DNA of 64,000 nt, from assembly GCF_016862975.1 (NCBI RefSeq), contig NZ_BONZ01000049.1, positions 1 through 64,000 on the forward strand, given 5' to 3'. The stretch comes from Rugosimonospora africana. Lineage in GTDB: Bacteria > Actinomycetota > Actinomycetes > Mycobacteriales > Micromonosporaceae. How positions within the stretch are numbered: position 1 is the stretch's first letter; each line of letters starts with the position of its first letter. The position numbers and the translations under genes are program-made. Shown in pieces: positions 8,523-17,700 of the stretch. A model generated the notes under the pieces. The model was given only the letters and a program-made list of their open reading frames with translations. It was not told where the DNA came from and ran no database searches.

Positions 8523-10901
8523 TTACGGCGTGTAGATGTTCGGCCAGGGTGGGGTCGCCATCCCGTTGCCGATGAAGAAGCTCGGGTGCGGCGGCTGGTT
8601 GTACGCCGTGTTCTGCCACGCGATCGCGGTCCGGTACTGGCTGTTGTGCATCAGCGTCGGGATCCGCAGATCGGTCGTGTACGTGGTGGCGTAGATGCGC
8701 AGCGCCCGGTCGTCGCTGGTGGGCAGCACGACCTCCTCGCGCCAGTCGCCGAACAGGTCGCCGGACAGGCTGGGCGTGGACTTGGTGCTGTTGTTGGAGT
8801 GCACCCCGCTGCCGGTGAGCAGTCGGGTGTCGCCACCGGTCCCGTACTTGTCGATGTGCGTGCTGTCGAGCAGTTCCCGTACCGGGTCGCCGTCCCACCA
8901 CACGGTGAAGTTGTCCGACGACGGGTTGTGGCTGCTGATCTGCTGCCCATGTGTGTTGTAGATGCCGGTCGTCGCCGCGCTCCACGACTCCGCACCGGCG
9001 CTGCCGGCGTAGATGTCGTCGGAGCGGCCACGGCCGTTGTCACAGTTGCAACTGGGGTACTGCCAGATGACGGCACCGGTCTTCGCGTCGGCCATCCAGC
9101 CGGCCGGGGACGAGGTGTTCTCGTCGACCTTGTAGACCTCCAGGCCGGGCCGGCTCGGGTCCAGGTCGCCCACGTCCTCGGCGTCGCCGTGCCCTAGCCG
9201 GGTATTCCACAGGGGAGACCCGTTGTCGTTGATGGCCATGGCACCGAAGACCACCTCGTCCTTGCCGTCTCCGTCGACGTCCGCGATGGACAACTGGTGG
9301 TCGCCCTGGTCGGTGTACTGGCTGCCGGCGGAGTTGGAGTCGAACTTCCAGCGTTCGGTGAGTTGCCCGTTGCGGAAGTCCCAGGCGGTGATGACGGTAC
9401 GGGTGTAGTAACCGCGCGACTCGATGAGTGAGGGCCGGGTGCCGTCCAGGTACGCGGTGCCGGCCAGGAACCGGTCGACCCGGTTGCCGTACGAGTCGCC
9501 CCAGTCCGACACCGTCCCACGTGGAGGGTCGTAGTTCACTGTGGACATAGCGGCACCGGTGAGCCCGTTGAACATGGTCAGGTATTCCGGCCCGGACAGG
9601 ATGTACCCGGAGGAGTTTCGGTAGTCGGCGCTGGAACTGCCGATGACTCGTCCGGTACCGTCCACGGTGCCGTCGGCGGTCTTCATCGCGACCTCGGCCC
9701 GGCCGTCGCCGTCGTAGTCGTACACCTGGAACTGCGTATAGTGCGCGCCGGCCCGGATGTTGCGGCCCAGGTCGATGCGCCACAGCCGGGTGCCGTTCAG
9801 CCGGTACGCGTCGACGTAGACGTCGCCGGTGTAGCCGGACTGCGAGTTGTCCTTCGAGTTGGTCGGATCCCACTTCAGCACGAACTCGTACTGGCCGTCC
9901 CCGTCCAGGTCACCGACGCTGGCGTCATTCGCGGTGTAGGTGTACGCGACCCCGTCCGGCGTGGTACCGCCGGACGGCGGCTGGATCGGCACGTCCAGGT
10001 ACCCGTTGGTGAACTGCAACGCGGACTCGGACGCGCCCTGCTCGACGCCGTTCACCACGGCGCGCACGGTGTAGGCCGAGCCGGCCGCGGCACCGGAGTC
10101 GAGGTAGTTGGTGCTTGCCGTGATGGGGGTCGAGTTCAGCTTGGTGGATCCCCGGTACACGTTGAACGCGACGTTCTGCGGGTCGGTGCCCAGCAGCCGC
10201 CAGCTGACCAGGTTGCCGCTGCCCGAGCGTACCGAGATCAGGCCGCGGTTCAGCTTCTCCATTTGGCGTGCACCGGCCGCGGGCGGGGTCGAGCCGCCCG
10301 TGGGGGTGGGTGTCGGGCTCGCGGTACGGGTCGGGGTCGGGCTCGCCGTCGGGCTGGTGGTGCGGGTCGGTGTGGTGGTCGGGCTGGTTCCCACCGAGCC
10401 GGTGCAGGTGACCCCGTTGAGCGCGAAGGACGTGGGTACCGGGTTGCTGGAGTTGTTCCAGGACCCGTTGAAGCCGAACGCGGTGTTCGCCCCGGTGGCC
10501 AGCGCCGCGTTGTATCCCGCGTCGGTCGCGGTGACCGCCGCGCCGGACTGGGTGACGGTCGCGTTCCACGCCTGGGTGACGGTCTGGCCAGCGGTGAACG
10601 ACCAGGTCAGGCGCCAGCCGTTGATCGGGTCGCCGAGGTTGGTGATGGTGACGTTGGCGCCGAACCCGCCAGCCCATTGCGAACCGATGCTGTAGTCGAC
10701 CCGGCAGCCGGTGGCGGCCGCGTGAGCGCCGAGCGTGCCGGCGGTGACGAGTGCGGTGGTCGCCAGTGCGGCGGCGGTACCGGCGGCGAGCAGCCGGTAC
10801 CGGATGCGCCGTTGACTAATTCGTTTCAATTTCGCCCGTCCAATCTGATCACGGGACGGCGGGACTGCACGGAGAGCCGCCCTCGCGGTGGATGCCGCCA
10901 C
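8523..10901 (-). CDS. secreted CBM2 - PL11 rhamnogalacturonan lyase
   Basis: 792 aa from GTG 10901 (a TTG closer to the signal core is possible). A twin-basic N-terminus and hydrophobic segment (AAGTAAALATTALVTAGTLGAHAAAT) precede a family-2 cellulose-binding module (about 65-165; GCRVDYSIGSQW and GWRLTWSF). A TP/TR/SP linker leads to a family-11 polysaccharide lyase domain (from ARQMEKLNRGL, about residue 212, to the end; DVPIQPPSGG and repeated DxDGDGxxE calcium loops such as GDLDGDGQYEF and YDYDGDGRAEV). PL11 enzymes cleave the rhamnogalacturonan-I backbone of pectin by beta-elimination. The CBM2 suggests anchoring on plant cell wall. Confidence 0.9.
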   Translation of the reverse strand: MAASTARAALRAVPPSRDQIGRAKLKRISQRRIRYRLLAAGTAAALATTALVTAGTLGAHAAATGCRVDYSIGSQWAGGFGANVTITNLGDPINGWRLTWSFTAGQTVTQAWNATVTQSGAAVTATDAGYNAALATGANTAFGFNGSWNNSSNPVPTSFALNGVTCTGSVGTSPTTTPTRTTSPTASPTPTRTASPTPTPTGGSTPPAAGARQMEKLNRGLISVRSGSGNLVSWRLLGTDPQNVAFNVYRGSTKLNSTPITASTNYLDSGAAAGSAYTVRAVVNGVEQGASESALQFTNGYLDVPIQPPSGGTTPDGVAYTYTANDASVGDLDGDGQYEFVLKWDPTNSKDNSQSGYTGDVYVDAYRLNGTRLWRIDLGRNIRAGAHYTQFQVYDYDGDGRAEVAMKTADGTVDGTGRVIGSSSADYRNSSGYILSGPEYLTMFNGLTGAAMSTVNYDPPRGTVSDWGDSYGNRVDRFLAGTAYLDGTRPSLIESRGYYTRTVITAWDFRNGQLTERWKFDSNSAGSQYTDQGDHQLSIADVDGDGKDEVVFGAMAINDNGSPLWNTRLGHGDAEDVGDLDPSRPGLEVYKVDENTSSPAGWMADAKTGAVIWQYPSCNCDNGRGRSDDIYAGSAGAESWSAATTGIYNTHGQQISSHNPSSDNFTVWWDGDPVRELLDSTHIDKYGTGGDTRLLTGSGVHSNNSTKSTPSLSGDLFGDWREEVVLPTSDDRALRIYATTYTTDLRIPTLMHNSQYRTAIAWQNTAYNQPPHPSFFIGNGMATPPWPNIYTP

Positions 10902-11196
10902 CGGGTGACTGGCACCCGGGGCGATTGGCGATGCTTCCCGAGGTCATCGAGAAGGCGGAGGCTCCCGGCCGCTGTGACGTTAGCGTTCACATGGGTGAGT
11001 GTCAATCTCTCCCGGTGCTGGTCGAATCGGCACTTGGCTCAGTTGCAACGTTTTTGCAGCGGCCCCGTGAAACGCCGGCCCGATGTCCGGTGCCGTCGCG
11101 GCGACCGGGAGCGGCGGAGCGGGTAGGCATTGGCTCAGTCAACTGAGCAAGAAATGGACCTAACGGGGTGCCAATTTCGCCTCTAGGGTCGACCTC
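10902..11196. other. divergent promoter region between PL11 lyase and AhpD-like gene
   Basis: A 295-bp gap. It is less GC-rich at 10985-11060 and contains the perfect palindrome annotated at 11133-11148. The likely start region of the lyase transcript is the T-rich DNA around 10815-10850. No other gene is visible. Confidence 0.6.
11133..11148. promoter_or_regulatory. MarR-type operator candidate upstream of the AhpD-like gene
   Basis: GCTCAG-TCAA-CTGAGC is a perfect inverted repeat ending 48 nt before the ATG at 11197. Its left twelve bases (GCTCAGTCAACT) recur exactly in the MarR/pirin intergenic region at 27757-27768, suggesting the same regulator. Confidence 0.5.
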
Positions 11197-11685
11197 ATGA
11201 CAACCGAAACCCTCACCGCCGATGGCGGTCGCTCATTCGTCGTCCCGGCTGCCCGGCTCGCCGTCGACGAACTCGCCCCGCAGATCAACCGGGCGATGAA
11301 CGCGTTGGACGCGGCGTCCCGCCAGGTCAGCCTGGAGCCGTCGCTGCTGGAACTGGTGCGCGCCCGCGCCTCGCAACTCAACGGCTGTGCGTACTGCGTG
11401 GACATGCACAACCGGGACGCCCGGAAGGCAGGGGAGAGCGAACGGCGCCTGTTCGCCCTGCCGGTCTGGCGGGAGACGCCGTTCTTCACCGCCCGCGAGC
11501 GGGCGGCCCTGGACCTGACCGAGGCGGCCACGCGGCTGACCGACGGCCCGGTCGGCGACGCGGTCTACCAGGCGGCCGCGAGCGAATTCACCGACGTGGA
11601 GTTGGCCGAGCTGATCTGGACCATCACGGTCATCAACGCGTGGAACCGGCTCGGTGCCACCGCCCGCCCGTGGGCGCTGAGCTGA
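11197..11685 (+). CDS. carboxymuconolactone decarboxylase / AhpD-like protein
   Basis: A 162-aa all-alpha protein of the CMD/AhpD superfamily. The redox motif is intact: LNGCAYCVDMH gives the CxxC and the downstream histidine, and the preceding LVRARASQ helix supplies the usual glutamate region. Such proteins act as alkylhydroperoxidase partners with CxxC thiol chemistry. The promoter carries a palindrome shared with the MarR/pirin locus, so control by an oxidant- or phenol-sensing MarR protein is inferred. Confidence 0.85.
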   Translation: MTTETLTADGGRSFVVPAARLAVDELAPQINRAMNALDAASRQVSLEPSLLELVRARASQLNGCAYCVDMHNRDARKAGESERRLFALPVWRETPFFTARERAALDLTEAATRLTDGPVGDAVYQAAASEFTDVELAELIWTITVINAWNRLGATARPWALS

Positions 11686-11765
11686 CCGGCGTCGTGGCAG
11701 GCGGTTGGCCGCGCACCGGTCAGCCGCCTGCCTGCGCAGCCGGGTCGGCTCCGTCGCGCGCCGCG

Positions 11766-14630
11766 TCAGTCCGGCCGCTGCCGGCTCGGGCCCGCCCGTC
11801 GGCCGGGGACGGTCGGCGACCCGCCCGACCCGCCTGACCCGCCGACGTGGCGCAGCCGCCGCTCGACCCGCTCGGCGTCCGGGCTGCGTCGCTGCGCCCG
11901 CAACAGCCGTAGCGCCTCGCGCCAGGCACGTCGGGCCGGGCCGCGCTCGCCGGTCGCGGCGTACGTCTCGCCCAGCCGCTCCAGCGTGTCGGCCTCCTCG
12001 TACTCGTTGCCGAGGTCGCGGTACACCGCCAGGGCCTTCTGGTAGTGGTCGATCGCCTCGGCGTACTGGCCGGTGTGGTGCGCCACCAGGCCGAGGCTGT
12101 CCAGCGTGTCCGCCTCACCGACGCGGTTGCCGGTGTCGCGGGACACGATCAGCGCGGACTCCAGGTGGGTACGGGCCTGGTCGTAGTGGCCCAGCCGGGT
12201 CGCGTACCAGCCCACCACGTTGAGCGCACCGCCCTCGCCGACCGGGTCGCCACACGCCCGATACAGCTCCAGGGCGCGGGTGGCGTGCTCCAGCGCACGC
12301 TCGTTGTCACCCCGCCACTCCGAGGCCCAGGCGAGTGTCCAGTGCGCCCGGGCCTGTCCGGGCAGGTCGGCCGCCTGCTCCGCGAGCGACAGGGAGCGGT
12401 GCAGCTGATCGGCGGCCTCTACGTGCTGCCCGACCAGGATGCAGGCCCGCCCCAGGTACCGGTGGGCCAGCGCCTCGACCGCCGGATCGCCGAGCAGTTG
12501 CGCGGCGGCCAACCCGCACCGCCACACGGTGACCAGGTCGTGCAGGTGACCCCGCCAGCCGTAGAACGTGTTCAGGGACCAGGCCAGCTGCCACGTCTCG
12601 GCGTGCCAGCCCTGCCGGGCGGCCAGTTGCTGGGCGGCCTGGACGCACAGGTGCTCGTCGTCCAGCCACGCCTGGGCGGCGGCCCGGTCGGGCAACGGAT
12701 GAGCGGGGATGCCCGGCGCCGGGTCGACGACGGCCCAGCCGTGCCCCGGCCGGGTCGGGTCCAGCAGCCGGTCGGCCGCGTGCGCGGTGTTCAGATAGAA
12801 GCCGACCAGGCGGCGCAGCCCGGCGACGTGGTCCTCGGGCTGGTCGCGCTCGGCGCGCTCGGCGGCATACAGGCGGATCAGGTCGTGCATCCGCCAGCGG
12901 CCGGGGGAGTGCTGCTGGATGAGCGACTGGCGTTGCAGCGCGCGCAGGATCGCGGTGACTTCGTCGGTGGGCAGTCCGGCCAGCGCGGTGGCGGCGGGCA
13001 GGCCGATGTCCGGGCCGGCCGCCGAGCCCAGCAACCCGAACAGCCGGGCCTGGGCGCCGGTGAGCGCCGCGTACGACCAGGAGAGGACCGCGCGCAGGCT
13101 CGCCTGCGGGTCGTCCTCGTCGAACGCGCCGAGCCGGGTGGTCGCGTCGTGCAACTCCGCGGTGATGGCCGCCAGCGGAAGGTGCGGTGCCAGGGCCGCC
13201 CGGGACGCCACGACGCCCAGCGCCAGCGGCAGGCCGCCACAACCGTTGACCAGCGCGGTGACCGCCTCGGGCTCGCCGGCCAGCCGTTCCTCGCCCAGCC
13301 GCCGGGCCAGCAGGTCGCGGGCCTGCGCCTCGTCGAGTATGTCCAGCTGCAGCGGCAACGCGCCGTAACCGTTGATCAGGCCGGTGAGCCGGTCTCGGCT
13401 GGTCACGATCACCGTGCAGGTCGGGGAGCCGGGCAGCAGCGGTGCCACCTGACTGGCGTCGCGCGCGTTGTCCAGCACGATGAGCATCCGCCGGGTGGCG
13501 AGCAGGCTGCGGTACAGGCCGATCTGCGCGTCCAGATCGGTGGGTACCGCGGAGGGCGCGACGCCGAGCGCGTCCAGCAATCCGTGCAGCGCGGTCGCCG
13601 GGGCCATCGGCTGCCCGGACGGATCGAACCCGCGCAGGTTGACGAACAGCTGCCCGTCCGGGAACCGGTCGAGGTTCTGGTGCGCCCAGTGCAACGCCAG
13701 CCAGGTCTTGCCGGCGCCGCCGATGGCCGAGACGACCACGGTCGTGTCCCGGTCGGTCACGCCGGTCAGCGTCTTGGTCAGCGCCCCCAGCTCGTCGGCC
13801 CGGCCGGTGAACAGCCTGCTTGCCGCCGGCAGCTGTCGTGGCGTCTGGGCCGCGGGACGGGACCGGATCAGCCCCGGGTCCCGGCGCAGGATCGCGGTGT
13901 GCAGCTCGCTCAGCTCGGGGCCGGGGTCCACGCCGAGGTCCTCGGCGAGCCGATCGGCGAGCTGCTGGTACACGATCAGCGCGTCGGCGTGCCGACCGGC
14001 CCGGTACAGGGCGAGCATCAGCTGGCCGGCCAGCCGCTCCCGGTACGGGTGCTCGGCGTGCAACCCGGCGAGTTCACCGACCAGGTCGCGGGGCCGGTCG
14101 GCGGCCAGCTCGGTCTCGATCATCAGCTCCGTGGCCGACATCCGCAGTTCGGTCAGCTCGGCCGCGATCCGTTCCCGCAGCCGGTCGGACGCCACGTCGG
14201 CGAGCACCGGTCCGCGCCACAGCGCCAGGGCCTGCCGCAACAGGCCGGTACGGTCGGCCGGGCTCACGATGCGGGCCCGCTCGACCATGGCCTGGAAGCG
14301 GTGCGCGTCCACGCTGTCCGGTGCCACCTCCACGGCGTACCCGCCGCCCCGGCTGACCAGCCGGACGCCGTAGCGGCCGGTGCCGTCCGGGTCGAGCTGG
14401 GCGCGCAGCCGGGAGACGTGGGTGTGCAGGCTGGACCGGGCGGTCGAGGGCGGCTGCCCCTCCCACAGCAGGTCGACCAGCCGGTCGATGGTGATCGGGC
14501 TGTTCGCCTCCAGCAGCAGCACACCGAGCAGACACCGCTCCCTGCGCCGGCCCAGTTCCACGGGCCGGCCATCGCGCGTCGCCTCAAGGCGGCCGAGCAG
14601 CCGGAAGTCCACACACCGATTCTCGCTCAC
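11766..14630 (-). CDS. AfsR/SARP-family transcriptional regulator (SARP-NB-ARC-TPR)
   Basis: 954 aa from GTG 14630 (GTG 14612 would give the family-typical VDFRLLG start). Domains: OmpR-like winged helix (about 10-95; LHTHVSRLRAQLDPDG), bacterial transcriptional activation domain (100-245), NB-ARC ATPase with Walker A GGAGKT (near 310) and Walker B LIVLDNA, ending with MHDLIRLYA, and a C-terminal TPR array (about 650-930; repeats near YLGRACILVGQHVEAA and DSLGLVAHHTGQYAEAIDHY). These regulators couple nucleotide binding to activation of target promoters, usually in secondary metabolism. It diverges from the GH2 gene, making that gene a candidate target. Confidence 0.92.
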   Translation of the reverse strand: MSENRCVDFRLLGRLEATRDGRPVELGRRRERCLLGVLLLEANSPITIDRLVDLLWEGQPPSTARSSLHTHVSRLRAQLDPDGTGRYGVRLVSRGGGYAVEVAPDSVDAHRFQAMVERARIVSPADRTGLLRQALALWRGPVLADVASDRLRERIAAELTELRMSATELMIETELAADRPRDLVGELAGLHAEHPYRERLAGQLMLALYRAGRHADALIVYQQLADRLAEDLGVDPGPELSELHTAILRRDPGLIRSRPAAQTPRQLPAASRLFTGRADELGALTKTLTGVTDRDTTVVVSAIGGAGKTWLALHWAHQNLDRFPDGQLFVNLRGFDPSGQPMAPATALHGLLDALGVAPSAVPTDLDAQIGLYRSLLATRRMLIVLDNARDASQVAPLLPGSPTCTVIVTSRDRLTGLINGYGALPLQLDILDEAQARDLLARRLGEERLAGEPEAVTALVNGCGGLPLALGVVASRAALAPHLPLAAITAELHDATTRLGAFDEDDPQASLRAVLSWSYAALTGAQARLFGLLGSAAGPDIGLPAATALAGLPTDEVTAILRALQRQSLIQQHSPGRWRMHDLIRLYAAERAERDQPEDHVAGLRRLVGFYLNTAHAADRLLDPTRPGHGWAVVDPAPGIPAHPLPDRAAAQAWLDDEHLCVQAAQQLAARQGWHAETWQLAWSLNTFYGWRGHLHDLVTVWRCGLAAAQLLGDPAVEALAHRYLGRACILVGQHVEAADQLHRSLSLAEQAADLPGQARAHWTLAWASEWRGDNERALEHATRALELYRACGDPVGEGGALNVVGWYATRLGHYDQARTHLESALIVSRDTGNRVGEADTLDSLGLVAHHTGQYAEAIDHYQKALAVYRDLGNEYEEADTLERLGETYAATGERGPARRAWREALRLLRAQRRSPDAERVERRLRHVGGSGGSGGSPTVPGRRAGPSRQRPD

Positions 14631-14753
14631 CGACGCTCAGTCGCCCGCCCTGCGGAGGACCGACCGATGACAACCCGTGTCGATTCGTGATTGAATTTGT
14701 CGACTATCGACGGCGCTAGATGGCCCAGCCCGCGCACCCCGAGGAGCCCGCCC

Positions 14754-17700
14754 GTGACTCTCAAGCGCAGATCCGTCCTCATCGCCGGCGCGGTCGGGCC
14801 GCTCGTCGCAGCGGCCGGCGTCCTGGAGCCGTCCGTCGCGCTGGCCGCCAGAGGCACGCCCTCGTCGGGGCCGCAGCACGTGCCCGGGACCACCGACCGC
14901 ACCATCGACTTCGGCCGGTCGTGGCGGTTCGCGCTGGTCAACCCGTACGCGGCGACCGACCCGACGGGCCAGTACGCGGACGCGGCGGCGCCGGGCTTCG
15001 ACGATCCCGGGTGGCGCACCGTGGACGTGCCGCACGACTGGAGCATCGAACTCGCTCCGGAGCAGGCGTCGGACACCGGTGGCGGCACCGGCTACTTCCA
15101 CGGCGGCCTGGGCTGGTACCGCAAGTCGTTCACGCTGCCTGCCTCGCTGGCCGGCAAGCGGGTGTCGATCGAGTTCGACGGGGTCTACATGGACTCGTCC
15201 GTGTATGTCAACGGCACCCTGGTGGGCGGCCACCCGTACGGGTACACCGGGTTCAGCCTCGACCTGACCGGCCGGGTACACACCGACGGGGTCACCGCGA
15301 ACGTGGTCGCGGTCCAGGTGCGCAACCAGCTGCCGAGCAGCCGGTGGTATTCGGGAAGCGGGCTGTACCGCAACGTCCGGCTGGTCGTCACCGACCCGGT
15401 GCACGTGGCCCGCTGGGGCACCTTCGTCACCACCCCCGACCTGGCCGACACGATCGGGTCGGGCCGGGCCGGCGTGCGGATCAGCACCCGGGTCGCGAAC
15501 GAGTCCGGGACCGCGACCGCGGTGCGGATCACCTCGACCGTCCTGGACCCGGCCGGCCGGCAGGTGGGCCGGGCGACCGCTGACGCGACCGTGACACCGG
15601 ACGGATACACCGACACCACCACGATCCAGGTGACCCATCCGCAACTGTGGTCGGTCGACCACCCTGCGCTGTATACCCTGCGTACCGAGCTGTCGGTGGC
15701 GGGACGGGTGGTGGACACGTACCTGACCACGTTCGGCATCCGGTACGTGCGGATCGACCCCGACCACGGCGTTTCCCTGAACGGTACCCACCTGAAGCTC
15801 CGCGGCGTCGACCTGCACCACGACCAGGGCGCGCTCGGCTCGGCGGTGCACACCGACGCGCTGGTGCGCCAGATGAAGCTCATGAAGAGCATGGGTGTCA
15901 ACGCGTTCCGCACCTCGCACAACCCGCCGTCGCCGGAGATGGTCCAGGTCTGCGAACAGCTCGGGATCGTCATGATGGTCGAGGCGTTCGACTGCTGGCA
16001 CACCGGCAAGAACCGGTACGACTACGGCCGCTTCTTCGACGCCAACAGCGACGCCGACATCACCGAGATGGTCGACGCGGCGAAGAACTCGCCCGCGGTC
16101 ATCATGTGGTCGATCGGCAACGAGATCCCGGACTCGACCTCGGCGGCCGGGCTGGCGATGGGCCAGCGGCTGATCGACGACATCCGGGCGATCGACAGCA
16201 CGCGGCCGGTGGTCATCGGGTCGGACAAGTACCGGGGCCTGCCGGCCGTCGGCTCGCCCGCCGACCTGATGCTGGCCAAACTCGACGGGTTGGGCCTGAA
16301 CTACAACACCGCCGCGTCGGTGGACGCGCTGCACGCCCGTTACCCGCACCTGTTCCTGTTCGAGTCGGAGTCGTCCTCGGAGACCTCGACCCGCGGCGTG
16401 TACCAGGAGCCGGAGCACCTCAACACCGGCGAAAACTACACGCCGAACCGGCGCGGCACCTCCTCGTACGACAACAATCTCGCGTCCTGGACGATGAGCG
16501 GCGAGTACGGCCTGAAGAAGGACCGCGACCGGGAGTTCTTCGCCGGCCAGTTCCTCTGGTCCGGTATGGACTACATCGGCGAACCCACGCCCTACTCCGT
16601 CTTTCCCGTCAAGGCGTCGTTCTTCGGCGCGGTGGACACCGCCGGCTTCCCGAAGGACATGTACTACCTGTTCCGCAGCCAGTGGACCACCGAGCCGATG
16701 GTGCACCTGCTGCCGATGAACTGGACCGACCACGAGCCGGGCGAGCCGGTCGAGGTGTGGGCATACTCCAATGTGGACACTGTGGAGCTGTTCCTCGACG
16801 GGCACAGCCTCGGCGTCCGCACCTTCGACCGGAAGACCACCACGTACGGTGCGGAGTACCTGGAGACCACCGAAGCGACCCACGACGACAAGACAGTTAC
16901 GGCCGGCCCCTATCCGGGCAGCTACACCAGCCCGAACGGCAGCGCGGGGAAGCTGCACCTGACCTGGACCGTGCCGTTCGCGCCGGGCACCCTGACCGCG
17001 GTGGCGCGCCGCCACGGTGCCGAGGTCGCCAGGGACGAACTGCGCACCGCCGGGTCGGCGCACGCGGTGCGGCTCACCCCGGACCGCAGGGTGGTGGAGG
17101 CGGACGGCCGTTCGCTGGTATACCTGACCGCCGAGATCGTTGACGCGCACGGCGTGGTCGTACCGGGCGGGGCGCACCCGGTCAGCTTCCAGGTCGACGG
17201 CGCGGTGCTGGCCGGACTGGACAACGGGCGGCAGGAGAGCGCGGAGCGGTACCAGAACACCGACACCCGGGAGACCTGGGCCGGCAAGGCGCTGGCGATC
17301 GTGCGGTGCGCCGGGCAGGCCGGACGGATCACCGTGACCGCGACCGCGGCCGACCTGCTGCCGGCCGTCGCGTCGGTGTACGCCCTCGACTCGCTGTACG
17401 CGGCGGACTCCTCCGGTACCCGGCTGGTCGCGCTGGATCCGGTCGTCCTGCGTACCCCGCTGGGCTCCTCGCCCCGGCTGCCCGGCACCGTCACCGGGGT
17501 GTACGGCGACGGCAGCCAGCGCGCGCTGCCGGTCCACTGGTCGGCGCCGCCCGAGTCCTCGCGGCACCACACCGGCGTGTATCAGGTCTCCGGGTCGGTG
17601 GCGGGTACTCCGCTGCGGGCGCGGGCGAGCCTCACCGTGTACGCGCCGGCCTCGGTGGAGACGTACTCGACCGTGGTGGGTGCCGGTACGCCACCGGTCC

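Noticed and set aside
12045-14690. 881-codon open frame on the plus strand
   Set aside because: It is the antisense of the SARP regulator gene; composition is Gln/Val/Arg-rich with no recognisable motif.
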